The notes below the pieces were generated by a model. It was given only the letters and a program-made list of their open reading frames with translations. It did not search any database and was not told the DNA's origin. From Kitasatospora albolonga (GTDB lineage Bacteria > Actinomycetota > Actinomycetes > Streptomycetales > Streptomycetaceae), in NCBI GenBank assembly GCA_002082585.1, contig CP020563.1, positions 6,318,001 to 6,382,000 of the forward strand: a stretch of 64,000 bases of DNA, in the 5' to 3' direction. Shown here one piece after another: positions 31,472 through 38,316 of the stretch. The position numbers and the translations under genes are program-made. Each line of letters starts with the position of its first letter. Position 1 is the stretch's first letter.

Positions 31472-32208
31472 CAGGCGGCGCTCCGTTCGGTGGTGGTGCC
31501 GGTGGTGCGGAGTCGGCGGCTGGCGTCCGTGTTGGCCTGGCGGCACGGGGTGCACGCGGGCTCGTCCTTGCGGAGGTGCCGGGCGTAGCCGCCACGGGTG
31601 CCGCACTCGGGCGGTCCCGGCGGCACGGTGAGCTGCTGCTCGTATGCGTCCGACGCCGCCTGGCACGCCTCGTCGATCGGCTCTCCGGCCTGGATGTGCC
31701 GGTAGTACGCCCTCGTCGTCCCGCACCCGTCCGGGACGGCCCGACGAGGGCGGTGGCGCTCGCGCTCCCGCTGGGCCCGGCTGTGCTCGGCGTGGGCCTT
31801 CCGGCAGGCGGTGTCCACCGGCTCGCCCCGGCGCACGTGCCGGTCGTACGCCGTGTTCGTCCCGCACGGCGACAGCTGCCTGCCGCCCTTGCCCTGCGCG
31901 GCCCGGGTGCTCGTGTCCGCCGCCCACCGCTGGACGGGGGTGAGCCCGGCCCGGATGCCGTACCGGGACGCCTTACCGATCCCGTGCTCCTCTACGGCGA
32001 CCGCTTGGCGGCAGAGCGCGAGGACGGGGCAGGACTCGCAGACTCGTACGGCGGCGCGTACGGCCTCGGTGTCACCGGGCTCGGGAAACCAGAGGTCTTC
32101 GTGACCCACGTACTGCGGGGCCGCGCACGTCCCGTACGGGCGCCAGCTTTCGGCCCGGTCGAGGGTGTCGGGGGCGGTGTGGCTGGTCGTGGTGTAGTGG
32201 TGGATCAT
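31471..32208 (-). CDS. WhiB-like Fe-S protein fused to three Cys repeats
   Basis: 245 aa. The WhiB domain (residues 20-95) has four cluster cysteines C28, C57, C60 and C66 in the C-xn-CxxC-x5-C order, then RYGIRAGLTP in place of the usual GVWGG turn. Residues 115-225 hold three repeats with the pattern CGT-x3-Y-x-R-H-x5-E-P-x3-C; the Cys pairs are C115/C135, C162/C182 and C202/C222, each 20 apart. WhiB proteins are actinobacterial transcription factors, and phage versions can reprogramme the host and exclude other phages. The repeats may bind metal or DNA. Start overlaps the upstream stop (TGATG). Confidence 0.85.
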   Translation of the reverse strand: MIHHYTTTSHTAPDTLDRAESWRPYGTCAAPQYVGHEDLWFPEPGDTEAVRAAVRVCESCPVLALCRQAVAVEEHGIGKASRYGIRAGLTPVQRWAADTSTRAAQGKGGRQLSPCGTNTAYDRHVRRGEPVDTACRKAHAEHSRAQRERERHRPRRAVPDGCGTTRAYYRHIQAGEPIDEACQAASDAYEQQLTVPPGPPECGTRGGYARHLRKDEPACTPCRQANTDASRRLRTTGTTTERSAA

Positions 32209-32591
32209 CACGGCGCCACCGCCGTCCGGGGCTTGTCCTCGCGCCGGGACTGCCAAGCCGACCCGTAATCCAGCGACGGGGCGTCGAGGCCGACCGCGTG
32301 GTCGTACGCGGCCTGCACCCGGTCCGCCCGGCGCTCGGCGGTGGCGAGGTCCGTACGGAGCCGGGCCACGACACGCAGCAGGCGGTCGATGCGCCCCCCG
32401 TACGACACGGCGTCGCGGATGCGGGCCAGCCGTACGCGGTGGAGGGTGTCGTCGGCGGCGGTGAACTGGCCGGCCGCCGTACGGGTCGCGGTCTGCATCG
32501 CGCGCACCTGGCGCTGTGCTTCGTCGCGCTGCTCACGCACCCGCTCGTAATCGGCTGCCAGCGCGTCGTACTTCCTGCGGGAGACGGGCAT
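32208..32591 (-). CDS. Coiled-coil early protein (127 aa)
   Basis: Long charged helix at the start (RKYDALAADYERVREQRDEA) and again in the second half (RIDRLLRVVARLRTDLATAE). No motif otherwise. It is coupled by 1-nt overlaps to the RecT-like gene before it and the WhiB-fusion after it. Function unknown. Confidence 0.6.
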   Translation of the reverse strand: MPVSRRKYDALAADYERVREQRDEAQRQVRAMQTATRTAAGQFTAADDTLHRVRLARIRDAVSYGGRIDRLLRVVARLRTDLATAERRADRVQAAYDHAVGLDAPSLDYGSAWQSRREDKPRTAVAP

Positions 32592-33409
32592 CACGCACCC
32601 GCCTTCGCGCCGGTGATCTCGTCGGCCGTGACGCGGGGCTTCGGGAACTCCTCGTCCTTGGTGACCTCGCCGCGCTGGATCGACTGGAAAATGACCTGCA
32701 ACTGGCCGAGGTCGATGTCCGTCCACTTGGCCGACTCCCGGCCGAGCTTGGTCTCGATCTGGTCGGCGGTGATGCCGATGCCCTCGTACGCCCCGATCGC
32801 GTCGGCGATGCGCTGGGGGCGGGGGATATCTCCGCCGCCGGTCGCGAGGGTCTTGTTGCAGGCGGTCTTGGCCTGCTCGATGTACCAGACCGGCAGCACC
32901 GTAAAGATCATTTCCCGGAGGCGGCGGGCACCGTTGTTGGCGTTGTTCTCGTACACGTCCCGGAAGTCCGCGAGCTTCCTGGCCTGCCCGTCAGCCCACC
33001 GGGCGTGCGGCACGATGAACGTCGTCGAGGACCGCTCGTTGGTCTCCATGTCCCAGGCCCACGCCTGCATCTCCGACTCGCCGTACTCCTCGTCACGGCG
33101 CAGCTCGGCAACCCCGAACTGGATGTTGCCCCAGCAGCGGGCCAGCTCCTTCGCGAGCTGGATCGTCTCGCCCGAGACGTGCGAGCTGCCGCGCGGGAAC
33201 CGGAAGAACGCCCGCTGGGCCAGCTCCTTCTGGGCGCACGCCGTCTGCATCCGGGCGACGCACGCCGCCTCGTTGCGGGGGAACTGCCGGGCCACGAGGA
33301 CCGCGGCCTGGACTTCGGCGACCGCCCGGGACTGCTCGACGGCGGTGCCCTGCCCGACCCGCGCGGGCGCGGCGGCCGGGGTCATACGCTCGATCTGCTG
33401 GTAGCTCAC
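32591..33409 (-). CDS. RecT-like single-strand annealing protein
   Basis: 272 aa from GTG 33409, overlapping the exonuclease stop by 4 nt. The segment ISYQQ-type N-terminus is followed by ARMQTACAQKELAQRAFFRF, GSSHVSGETIQLAKELARCW and GNIQFGVAELRRD, a pattern seen in phage annealing proteins of actinophages. The pairing with a RecE-like nuclease upstream gives a two-component recombination module that would act on phage DNA ends. Exact family (RecT versus a related annealer) is not certain. Confidence 0.68.
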   Translation of the reverse strand: MSYQQIERMTPAAAPARVGQGTAVEQSRAVAEVQAAVLVARQFPRNEAACVARMQTACAQKELAQRAFFRFPRGSSHVSGETIQLAKELARCWGNIQFGVAELRRDEEYGESEMQAWAWDMETNERSSTTFIVPHARWADGQARKLADFRDVYENNANNGARRLREMIFTVLPVWYIEQAKTACNKTLATGGGDIPRPQRIADAIGAYEGIGITADQIETKLGRESAKWTDIDLGQLQVIFQSIQRGEVTKDEEFPKPRVTADEITGAKAGA

Positions 33410-34287
33410 AGGTACGTCTCCGTGTCTCGGATCTCGGCCCACGCGGGGAGCGAGAGGTAGGCGATCTCGTCGGTGTAGCCGGGCCAGTGCCCGGTCTCGA
33501 CGCAGCGGGCGTACGTCTCGATCGCCCGCCGGTTCTTCGCGGCCCCGATGCGGAGCGCGGTCATGTCGGGCTCGAAGACGGTCACGAGGTAGGGGGCGGT
33601 CTTCTCCTGGCAGACGAAGACGAACGCCGTGTCCGCGCCGCCGAGCTGGGCGGCGCGGGCGGCGGCCCGGTACCAGTCGGCCTGCTGGTGGTAGCCGTAC
33701 TCGTGTACGGCCTTGGCCAGCGCGGTCGGCTCGGCGGACCGGCACGTCTTGTAGTCGGGGATGATCAGCCGCCCCGGGCCGGGGTTCGGCAGCCAGTCGA
33801 ACCGGGCCCGACGCCGTACACCCGAGCGGTCGTCCTCCCACACCACCGACACCTCCGGCCGACCGGAGCCCGGCGCGAACAGCACGCCCGCGACGGGGTG
33901 TCGGCGGATCGCGTCGGCCATCGCCTGCACCTGGTCGTGCTCGGCGACGAGGAGCGCCAGCCCCCCGGCCGCCGCAACCTCGTCCCGCTCCTGGCGGGCG
34001 GCCTTCGTCCGCCAGTCGTCCGCGTCGATCGAGACGAGGTCGGGGCCTTCGCCGAGGACGAGCCGGTGGGCGGCGTTCCCGAAGTCGAACGCCTGCTTGC
34101 GGGGGCGGGGGTTGTCCTGCTCGTGGCGGAACAGGGCGGGACAGGACGGGGGCAGGAGCTTCCGGGCGCCGGAGGAGGAGAGCGACGTGCGGTCGCCGTG
34201 GTACGTCTCGATGGGGAGGCGGGGGTACAGGCCGGGGGCGAGCCCGGCGGCCGGGGCCGAAGCCCCGGCCAGCGCGGTGTCGGTCAT
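33406..34287 (-). CDS. RecE/YqaJ-like PD-(D/E)xK exonuclease
   Basis: 293 aa. Start: PIETYHGDRTSLSSSGARKL, which is the typical RecE/DUF3799-like opening. Catalytic core: RARFDWLPNPGPGRLIIPDY followed by KTCRSAEP gives D and D-x-K, with HEYGYHQQADWY as the fifth helix motif. Resects 5' ends to expose strands for the annealing partner at 32591. 4-nt overlaps join it to both neighbours. Confidence 0.83.
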   Translation of the reverse strand: MTDTALAGASAPAAGLAPGLYPRLPIETYHGDRTSLSSSGARKLLPPSCPALFRHEQDNPRPRKQAFDFGNAAHRLVLGEGPDLVSIDADDWRTKAARQERDEVAAAGGLALLVAEHDQVQAMADAIRRHPVAGVLFAPGSGRPEVSVVWEDDRSGVRRRARFDWLPNPGPGRLIIPDYKTCRSAEPTALAKAVHEYGYHQQADWYRAAARAAQLGGADTAFVFVCQEKTAPYLVTVFEPDMTALRIGAAKNRRAIETYARCVETGHWPGYTDEIAYLSLPAWAEIRDTETYL

Positions 34288-34478
34288 GCGATGGCTCCGA
34301 GGAGTTCGCGGGCGGCGGTGATGAGTCCGGCCCAGAGGAGGAGGCTGGCGGGGATGGCGAGGAGGCACCCGGCGGCGGGCTGGTGGTCGAAGCTGGCCCG
34401 GTCCTGGAGTTCGCGCTGCGACCGGCCGATACCGGAGGGGTCGGGGCGGCGGTGCTCGCCGCCGAACGTGTCACCCAT
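34284..34478 (-). CDS. Small C-terminally anchored membrane protein
   Basis: 64 aa. Charged soluble N-terminus (GDTFGGEHRRPDPSGIGRSQ), then a C-terminal membrane helix (GCLLAIPASLLLWAGLITAA). The start is ambiguous between ATG 34478 and GTG 34490; both overlap the upstream gene. No known role. Confidence 0.5.
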   Translation of the reverse strand: MGDTFGGEHRRPDPSGIGRSQRELQDRASFDHQPAAGCLLAIPASLLLWAGLITAARELLGAIA

Positions 34479-34719
34479 GGACGTGACCACCCTTCGCGTG
34501 GTTGAGGCGGAAGACCCGGCGGCCCGGATCGGAGTCGTCGCAGATCAGCAGGCCCTCACCGACGAGCTGCGCGAGGTCCTGGCGGGCCTTGCCACGCCAG
34601 TCCCCGGGGCCGAACCGCTGGACGTACAGGTGCTGGACCATGCGGGTCGTGATCTCGCCCTGGTAGTCCCGGGCCAGCTCACGCAGCACCACCAGCCGGG
34701 CGTCGGTCGGGGACCTCAC
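34471..34719 (-). CDS. Small winged-helix-like protein (82 aa)
   Basis: GTG start overlapping the upstream stop by 4 nt. The pattern RLVVLRELARDYQGEITTRM, then HLYVQRFGPGDWRGKARQDL and VGEGLLICDDSDPGRRVFRL is that of a winged helix. It ends HAKGGHVHG. A regulatory or DNA-binding role is probable; target unknown. Confidence 0.62.
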   Translation of the reverse strand: MRSPTDARLVVLRELARDYQGEITTRMVQHLYVQRFGPGDWRGKARQDLAQLVGEGLLICDDSDPGRRVFRLNHAKGGHVHG

Positions 34720-34853
34720 TGGCCACCCCCGAGGCGGTGCAGGAGGTCCAGCAGGTGGGTGATCGGGTGGTGCCCCTCGACCACAACCACCAAGGCGATG
34801 GCGCACAGGGCGTACCCGACGGCCGACCCGGCGACGATCTGCCACCCGCTCAC
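34716..34853 (-). CDS. Tiny single-pass membrane protein (45 aa)
   Basis: GTG start overlaps the upstream stop by 4 nt and its own stop overlaps the next start by 4 nt, both good signs of translation. One hydrophobic helix (IVAGSAVGYALCAIALVVVV) and a His/Leu-rich end. Function unknown. Confidence 0.52.
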   Translation of the reverse strand: MSGWQIVAGSAVGYALCAIALVVVVEGHHPITHLLDLLHRLGGGQ

Positions 34854-35209
34854 GAGGTCACCGCCGTACGCTCAGCCACCTGCTCCGCAGACAGCAGCGC
34901 CCACGCCCGCACCCGAACCCCGTCACGGAAACCAGACGCCTCCGTGTACTCCCCGCCCGACCCGGCCGGTCGTACCGCCACCTCAAGCGAAAACTGAGCA
35001 GCGAACTCCCGAACCAACCCCGGCGTGTCGTGGAAGTAGAAGCGGATCGATGGAGCCCCGGGCTCCCAATCCGCAGCCGAGACGATGAAGTCCGTCGGCA
35101 AGGCGGTCGTCTCGCTGAGCAGCGTCTCAGCCAGCGACAGCGCCGCCATGTAGCTGTGCCGCTGCGTCGTACTGACGTCCGGCTCGCGGGTAGTAGAGTT
35201 GTCGGTCAC
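34850..35209 (-). CDS. Hypothetical early protein (119 aa)
   Basis: GTG start at 35209 with GAGGAC upstream. Helical start (MAALSLAETLLSETTALPTD), then beta-rich segments (SIRFYFHDTPGLVREFAAQF). No recognised domain. It lies early in the leftward operon, downstream of the xis-like gene. Confidence 0.58.
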   Translation of the reverse strand: MTDNSTTREPDVSTTQRHSYMAALSLAETLLSETTALPTDFIVSAADWEPGAPSIRFYFHDTPGLVREFAAQFSLEVAVRPAGSGGEYTEASGFRDGVRVRAWALLSAEQVAERTAVTS

Positions 35210-35288
35210 GATGTCCTCGTCTCTCTCGTTGGTGAGGCGTCGTCGGGGTCGACCGGGTGCATCCGGCGGCCCCGCATTGCGTCAGGGA

Positions 35289-35510
35289 TCAGGCGGCGAC
35301 GGCGCGCTGCGCCAGCGGGTCCGCCTGCTCCCGGGCCTCCAGCCACGCCATGACCACCGAGCGGCGGTAGAGCGTGCTCCTGCCGACCCGGGTCCCCTGC
35401 GGGCCGATGCCCCGGTGCCGCATCTGGCGTACGGCGTGCGGCGTCTTACGGATGAGCGCCGCGACTTCCTTCGTCGTCATCAGGTCCGGCGCGGCGGCGG
35501 TCGTTGCCAC
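35289..35510 (-). CDS. Excisionase-like HTH protein
   Basis: 73 aa, GTG start. LMTTKEVAALIRKTPHAVRQ, then MRHRGIGPQGTRVGRSTLYR and RSVVMAWLEAREQ form the helix-turn-helix of the Xis/AlpA/MerR-like family. It lies in the early lytic operon on the strand opposite to the integrase, as expected for a directionality factor. Starts inside the 3' end of the upstream XRE gene (65-nt overlap). Confidence 0.72.
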   Translation of the reverse strand: MATTAAAPDLMTTKEVAALIRKTPHAVRQMRHRGIGPQGTRVGRSTLYRRSVVMAWLEAREQADPLAQRAVAA

Positions 35511-35721
35511 TGTCGTCTCCGTTCGTTTCCGGTGTGAGGTCGCCGATGGTGCACCCCAAGTGGGTGGCGATTCGGGCGAGCGCCTCGGGCTGGGGGTCGG
35601 TGACCCCGCGCTCGATGCGGGAGAGGTGCGATGCGGAGATCCCGGCAGCCTTCGCGAAGCGGCGCAGGCCGTAGCCGTTCGTTTCGCGTCGACTCCGGAT
35701 TCCCGGTCCGTCGGCCTTCAT
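35446..35721 (-). CDS. Cro-like XRE regulator, first gene of the lytic operon
   Basis: 91 aa from ATG 35721. HTH at residues 10-70 (IRSRRETNGYGLRRFAKAAG, ISASHLSRIERGVTDPQPEA), acidic and basic tail. As first gene of the leftward operon and divergent from the larger XRE gene it fills the place of Cro. The overlap with the excisionase gene suggests coupled translation. An immunity repressor role cannot be excluded. Confidence 0.75.
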   Translation of the reverse strand: MKADGPGIRSRRETNGYGLRRFAKAAGISASHLSRIERGVTDPQPEALARIATHLGCTIGDLTPETNGDDSGNDRRRAGPDDDEGSRGAHP

Positions 35722-35927
35722 GGGTGAAACGATACGCAACGAAGCGCAGGGATGCAAGCGGATGCGTGGAGACGCTTTGGGATGATCACCGTGCGTAGAC
35801 GGTTGATGAGTTTTCGGTCAATCTCTGGGGTCGGCATCGCGTGCCAGGTAGGCGAGCCTTACTCTGTTGCCGATCGTTGCGCGCCGTTGCGTGCATACGC
35901 CACCAACAGGGAGAGAGGCCGCCCCCC
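35722..35927. promoter_or_regulatory. Divergent lysis-lysogeny control region
   Basis: 206 nt between the two XRE genes. CGCAACG (35735-35741) lies 13 nt from the leftward start. The inverse CGTTGCG occurs twice (35875-35881 and 35885-35891), close to the rightward gene. The three sites read CGCAACG followed by a GC-rich half, as expected for operators shared by two repressors. Promoter boxes were not resolved. Confidence 0.55.
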
Positions 35928-36386
35928 ATGGACCGCGACCCACAAAGCTGGGCCCGGCTCGGCCACGCCCTCCGCGCATCCCGCGAACACCGCGGACTCA
36001 CCCAGTCCGCCGTCGCCGAACTCGCCGGCGTATCCGGGCGCAGCGTCCAGGACGTCGAGGGCGGCACCGTTCCGAAGAAGCGAATGCCGTACACCATCGG
36101 CCGCATCGCCGCCGCGCTCGGCTGGCCCGAGGGCGCGGTCGACGCCGTCCTCGACGGGGCCGCCCCGCCCGGCGATGGCTGGCGCACCGCACCCGTCGAG
36201 CAGGCGCAGCTCGACGAGGAGGCGCTGGCCGGGATCATGACGACCGCGATGGTGCGCGCCACCGAGCACGCCACCGCCGCAGAAATCCGCGCCGCCACAC
36301 GCATCGCGCTGGACGAGTTGCGGCGGCAGGGCTACCTGCCAGAGACGGATGGCGTACAACCTGGGCGGGATTCGGAGAACTCGTAG
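35928..36386 (+). CDS. Putative immunity repressor (XRE type)
   Basis: 152 aa from ATG 35928 with GAGAGAGG upstream. The N-terminal HTH (LRASREHRGLTQSAVAELAG, SGRSVQDVEGGTVPKKRM) is followed by a helical C-terminal domain (DEEALAGIMTTAMVRATEHA) that may dimerise. Transcribed with integrase and away from the lytic operon, so it is the best candidate for the CI-like lysogeny repressor. No LexA-type peptidase domain is present. Confidence 0.72.
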   Translation: MDRDPQSWARLGHALRASREHRGLTQSAVAELAGVSGRSVQDVEGGTVPKKRMPYTIGRIAAALGWPEGAVDAVLDGAAPPGDGWRTAPVEQAQLDEEALAGIMTTAMVRATEHATAAEIRAATRIALDELRRQGYLPETDGVQPGRDSENS

Positions 36387-36459
36387 TCACCAAGTGGTGA
36401 CCCGACATATCCTCGCGGTCCCCGGAGCCTGCCGCTCCGGACGAGAACGGGGGTCCGTC

Positions 36460-36663
36460 ATGCCCGAGCCGCTCATCACCACCGTCGCCCTCGGCCCACA
36501 CGTAGCCGCACTCACCTGCCGCATCAACGGCGTCGTCCACGCCGTCATCAACACCCGCGCCCGCTCCGACCCGCGCATCCGTACCGAAGCCGCCGTCGCC
36601 CTGATCGGAGCGGGCATGGACGTCGGCCGCACACTGGGAGCCATCGATGGGGTACGTCGCTGA
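36460..36663 (+). CDS. Small hypothetical protein before integrase (67 aa)
   Basis: ATG 36460 has GGGGG 6 nt upstream. Beta-rich start (MPEPLITTVALGPHVAALTC) then helical (TEAAVALIGAGMDVGRTLGA). It overlaps the integrase start by 17 nt, so translation of the two is probably coupled. No recognised domain. Confidence 0.6.
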   Translation: MPEPLITTVALGPHVAALTCRINGVVHAVINTRARSDPRIRTEAAVALIGAGMDVGRTLGAIDGVRR

Positions 36664-37909
36664 CCGCTGGCACAAGACGAGACACCGGCCCGATGAACCG
36701 GAGTGCGGCGAGCACAAGGGCAAGGTCGCCACGAAGTGCCACGGGAAGGGCAAGCGGTGGCAGGCCCGATACGACGACCCGACCGGGCGGGAAGTCACCA
36801 GCGTCTGGGCCACGAAAGTAGAGGCCGAGCAGGAGATCGTCAGGCAGGAGGCCGCCAAGCAGACTGGGTCCTGGCTGGACCCGAAGGCCGGACGCGTCAC
36901 CTTCGAGCAGTTCTCGCTCGACACGTGGCTGCCCGCACAGTCCATCATCGGCCGGTCTGAAGTCGAGTACCTCGGGGCGCTACGGCGCTACGCCTTCCCT
37001 GAGTTGGGGCACAGGGAGATGAGGTCCATCAAGCCGTCCGAGGCGGGGGCCTGGCAGAAGCTCCTCGTCAGCAAGTACGGCCTGTCCGGCTCGTATCCCA
37101 ACCGCGTAGCCCGTTACGTCCGCGGGGTGTTCCGCCTAGCCGTCATCGACCGCGTCATCTCTGTCAGCCCCTTCGCGCAGATCCTCGCGCCGGCCTTGGA
37201 GTCGTCGGCGTGCCACCCGCCCGACGTGGCCGAGGTGCACCAGCTTGTCACTGCCGCCTACCACGACCGGTACGCCACGATGATCGCGCTGGACGCGCTC
37301 ACCGGGCTCCGCTCCGGCGAGCTGCGAGGGCTCCGGTTGTCGCGTATCGATTTCCTGCGGCGCACCATGCTGGTCGATCAGCAGCTGGTGTACGAGAAGG
37401 GTAAAGGCCAGTACTTCGACGAGCTGAAGACTGGCGCCGGGCGCCGCACTTTGCCTTTGACGCAGGGGACCGTCGACCTGATCGCCGCGTACGTGGCCAG
37501 GAACCCGGTGCCTACGGCGGGGCCTGGTGCCGGGCTTCTCTTCACCATGCCAGCCGCTGGGCTGATCGGTGAGTCGACGATCGACTACGCGCTCAAGAGC
37601 ATCTGCAAGCGGGCCAATGTCGAGCCGCGGCACTGGCACGAGCTGCGTCACCACTACGCATCGGTGCTCATCGCGGGCGGGGAGAACCCGCGTGTAGTCC
37701 AGCAGCGCCTCGGGCACAAGGACGTCCTGACGACCATGCGTACGTACGCACACCTCTTCGCGGAGGCGGAGGAGCGGACGCGAGACGTTCTGGATGCGGC
37801 ATGGGCTGATGTGCGTAAGGCTGACGGCGAGGCGGAATCCTCTGGGGCGAGCGGAAGGATTCCGGAATCCCGAGCAGATTCCGGGGTAGTCGCCCAGCTC
37901 AGAGGGTAG
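36647..37909 (+). CDS. int: Tyrosine integrase
   Basis: 420 aa. N-terminal AP2-like/arm-binding region (GKRWQARYDDPTGREVTSVW), SAM-like core-binding domain (about 85-185), and catalytic domain with R222 (LTGLRSGEL), K261, H331-x-x-R334 (HELRHHYAS), H357 (LGHKD) and the nucleophile Y367 (TMRTYAHLF), all present. It recombines the core in dps with attP. The last 20 codons overlap candidate arm-type sites at 37852-37870. Excision should need the xis-like protein at 35289. Confidence 0.95.
   Translation: MGYVADRWHKTRHRPDEPECGEHKGKVATKCHGKGKRWQARYDDPTGREVTSVWATKVEAEQEIVRQEAAKQTGSWLDPKAGRVTFEQFSLDTWLPAQSIIGRSEVEYLGALRRYAFPELGHREMRSIKPSEAGAWQKLLVSKYGLSGSYPNRVARYVRGVFRLAVIDRVISVSPFAQILAPALESSACHPPDVAEVHQLVTAAYHDRYATMIALDALTGLRSGELRGLRLSRIDFLRRTMLVDQQLVYEKGKGQYFDELKTGAGRRTLPLTQGTVDLIAAYVARNPVPTAGPGAGLLFTMPAAGLIGESTIDYALKSICKRANVEPRHWHELRHHYASVLIAGGENPRVVQQRLGHKDVLTTMRTYAHLFAEAEERTRDVLDAAWADVRKADGEAESSGASGRIPESRADSGVVAQLRG
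37852..37870 (+). other. Candidate integrase arm-type sites, right end
   Basis: CGGAAGGATTCCGGAA (37852-37867) and overlapping TCCGGAATCC (37861-37870) are identical to motifs at 693-708 and 673-682. They lie 50-68 bp before the attR core, in integrase codons 402-408. A further GGAATCC is at 37834. Confidence 0.6.
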
Positions 37910-37919
37910 ACCGCGACAT

Positions 37920-37942
37920 CACGCCTGGATGTTCCAGGCCGA
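37920..37942 (+). other. attR core (23 bp)
   Basis: Identical to 544-566. Right of it comes the original bacterial end of dps (codons GAA AGT GCC TGA), then the csbD leader. The bacterial and phage versions of the dps 3' end encode the same residues E-S-A-stop with different codons. Confidence 0.93.
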
Positions 37943-37971
37943 AAGTGCCTGAGCGGAAGGAAACCGACATC

Positions 37972-38166
37972 GTGACTGGTGACAACGCCATGGACAAGCT
38001 CAAGGGCAAGGGCAAGGAGGCCGTCGGCAAGCTGACCGGCGACCGCCGCAAGGAGTCCGAGGGCAAGGCCGACCAGGCCAAGGCCACGGCCAAGGACAAG
38101 GTCGACGAGGCCGGTGAGCGCGCGAAGGGCGTCACGGACTCGCTGCGCAACGACAACGACAAGTAG
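37972..38166 (+). CDS. CsbD-family stress protein
   Basis: 64 aa from GTG 37972 with AAGGA upstream. AMDKLKGKGKEAVGKLTGDR and a charged helix (KADQAKATAKDKVDEAGERA) are the typical CsbD repeat pattern; the family is induced in general stress but the biochemical role is not known. It stands 19 nt after the original dps stop, so before integration it was almost certainly cotranscribed with dps. The prophage now separates them. Confidence 0.88.
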   Translation: MTGDNAMDKLKGKGKEAVGKLTGDRRKESEGKADQAKATAKDKVDEAGERAKGVTDSLRNDNDK

Positions 38167-38185
38167 CGACGACAGCCTGAGCACC

Positions 38186-38222
38186 GCGAGTGCCCCCGCC
38201 GATCTCCGGCGGGGGCACTCGC
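38186..38222 (+). terminator. 15-bp terminator hairpin after csbD
   Basis: GCGAGTGCCCCCGCC (38186-38200) pairs perfectly with 38208-38222 around GATCTCC. Ends the dps-csbD transcription unit. Confidence 0.75.
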
Positions 38223-38316
38223 GTGTGCGGTCAGCTGTCGGCCGTACGTTCTGGATGCAGTGGCGCCGCCGCCAGGGGAAACTGCCCGAAAGGACGTCGG
38301 CCGCAGGAGGGCAGCG

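Larger units (their letters stand above)
544..37942. mobile_element. Complete-looking temperate siphophage integrated in the dps 3' end
   Basis: A 23-bp identical core flanks the element (544-566 and 37920-37942), giving a unit of about 37.4 kb. It encodes every expected module: tyrosine integrase, xis-like HTH, divergent repressors, RecT/RecE-like recombination, helicase loader and initiator, HNH, both terminases, portal, HK97-type capsid and protease, connectors, tail tube, tail chaperones with frameshift, tape measure, tail tip, amidase and holin. No broken structural gene was seen, so it could be inducible. A long non-contractile (siphovirus) tail is inferred from the tape measure and the absence of sheath genes. 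Confidence 0.95.

Noticed and set aside
33410..34474. Fusion of the RecT-like gene with an upstream 350-codon frame
   Set aside because: This part is the shifted frame of the RecE-like gene. The GTG at 33409 overlaps the RecE stop by 4 nt, the usual coupling in this operon.
544..37942. Integrative conjugative element instead of a phage
   Set aside because: SpdB-like and zinc-ribbon genes recall such elements, but there is no FtsK-type transfer gene, and complete head, tail, packaging and lysis genes are present.
544..37942. Defective prophage remnant
   Set aside because: No frameshift, truncation or missing module was found other than the functional -1 shift in the tail chaperones.
37920..37942. 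tRNA-type attachment site
   Set aside because: The core codes for the Dps C-terminus and does not fold into a tRNA arm. No tRNA gene was seen anywhere in the window.
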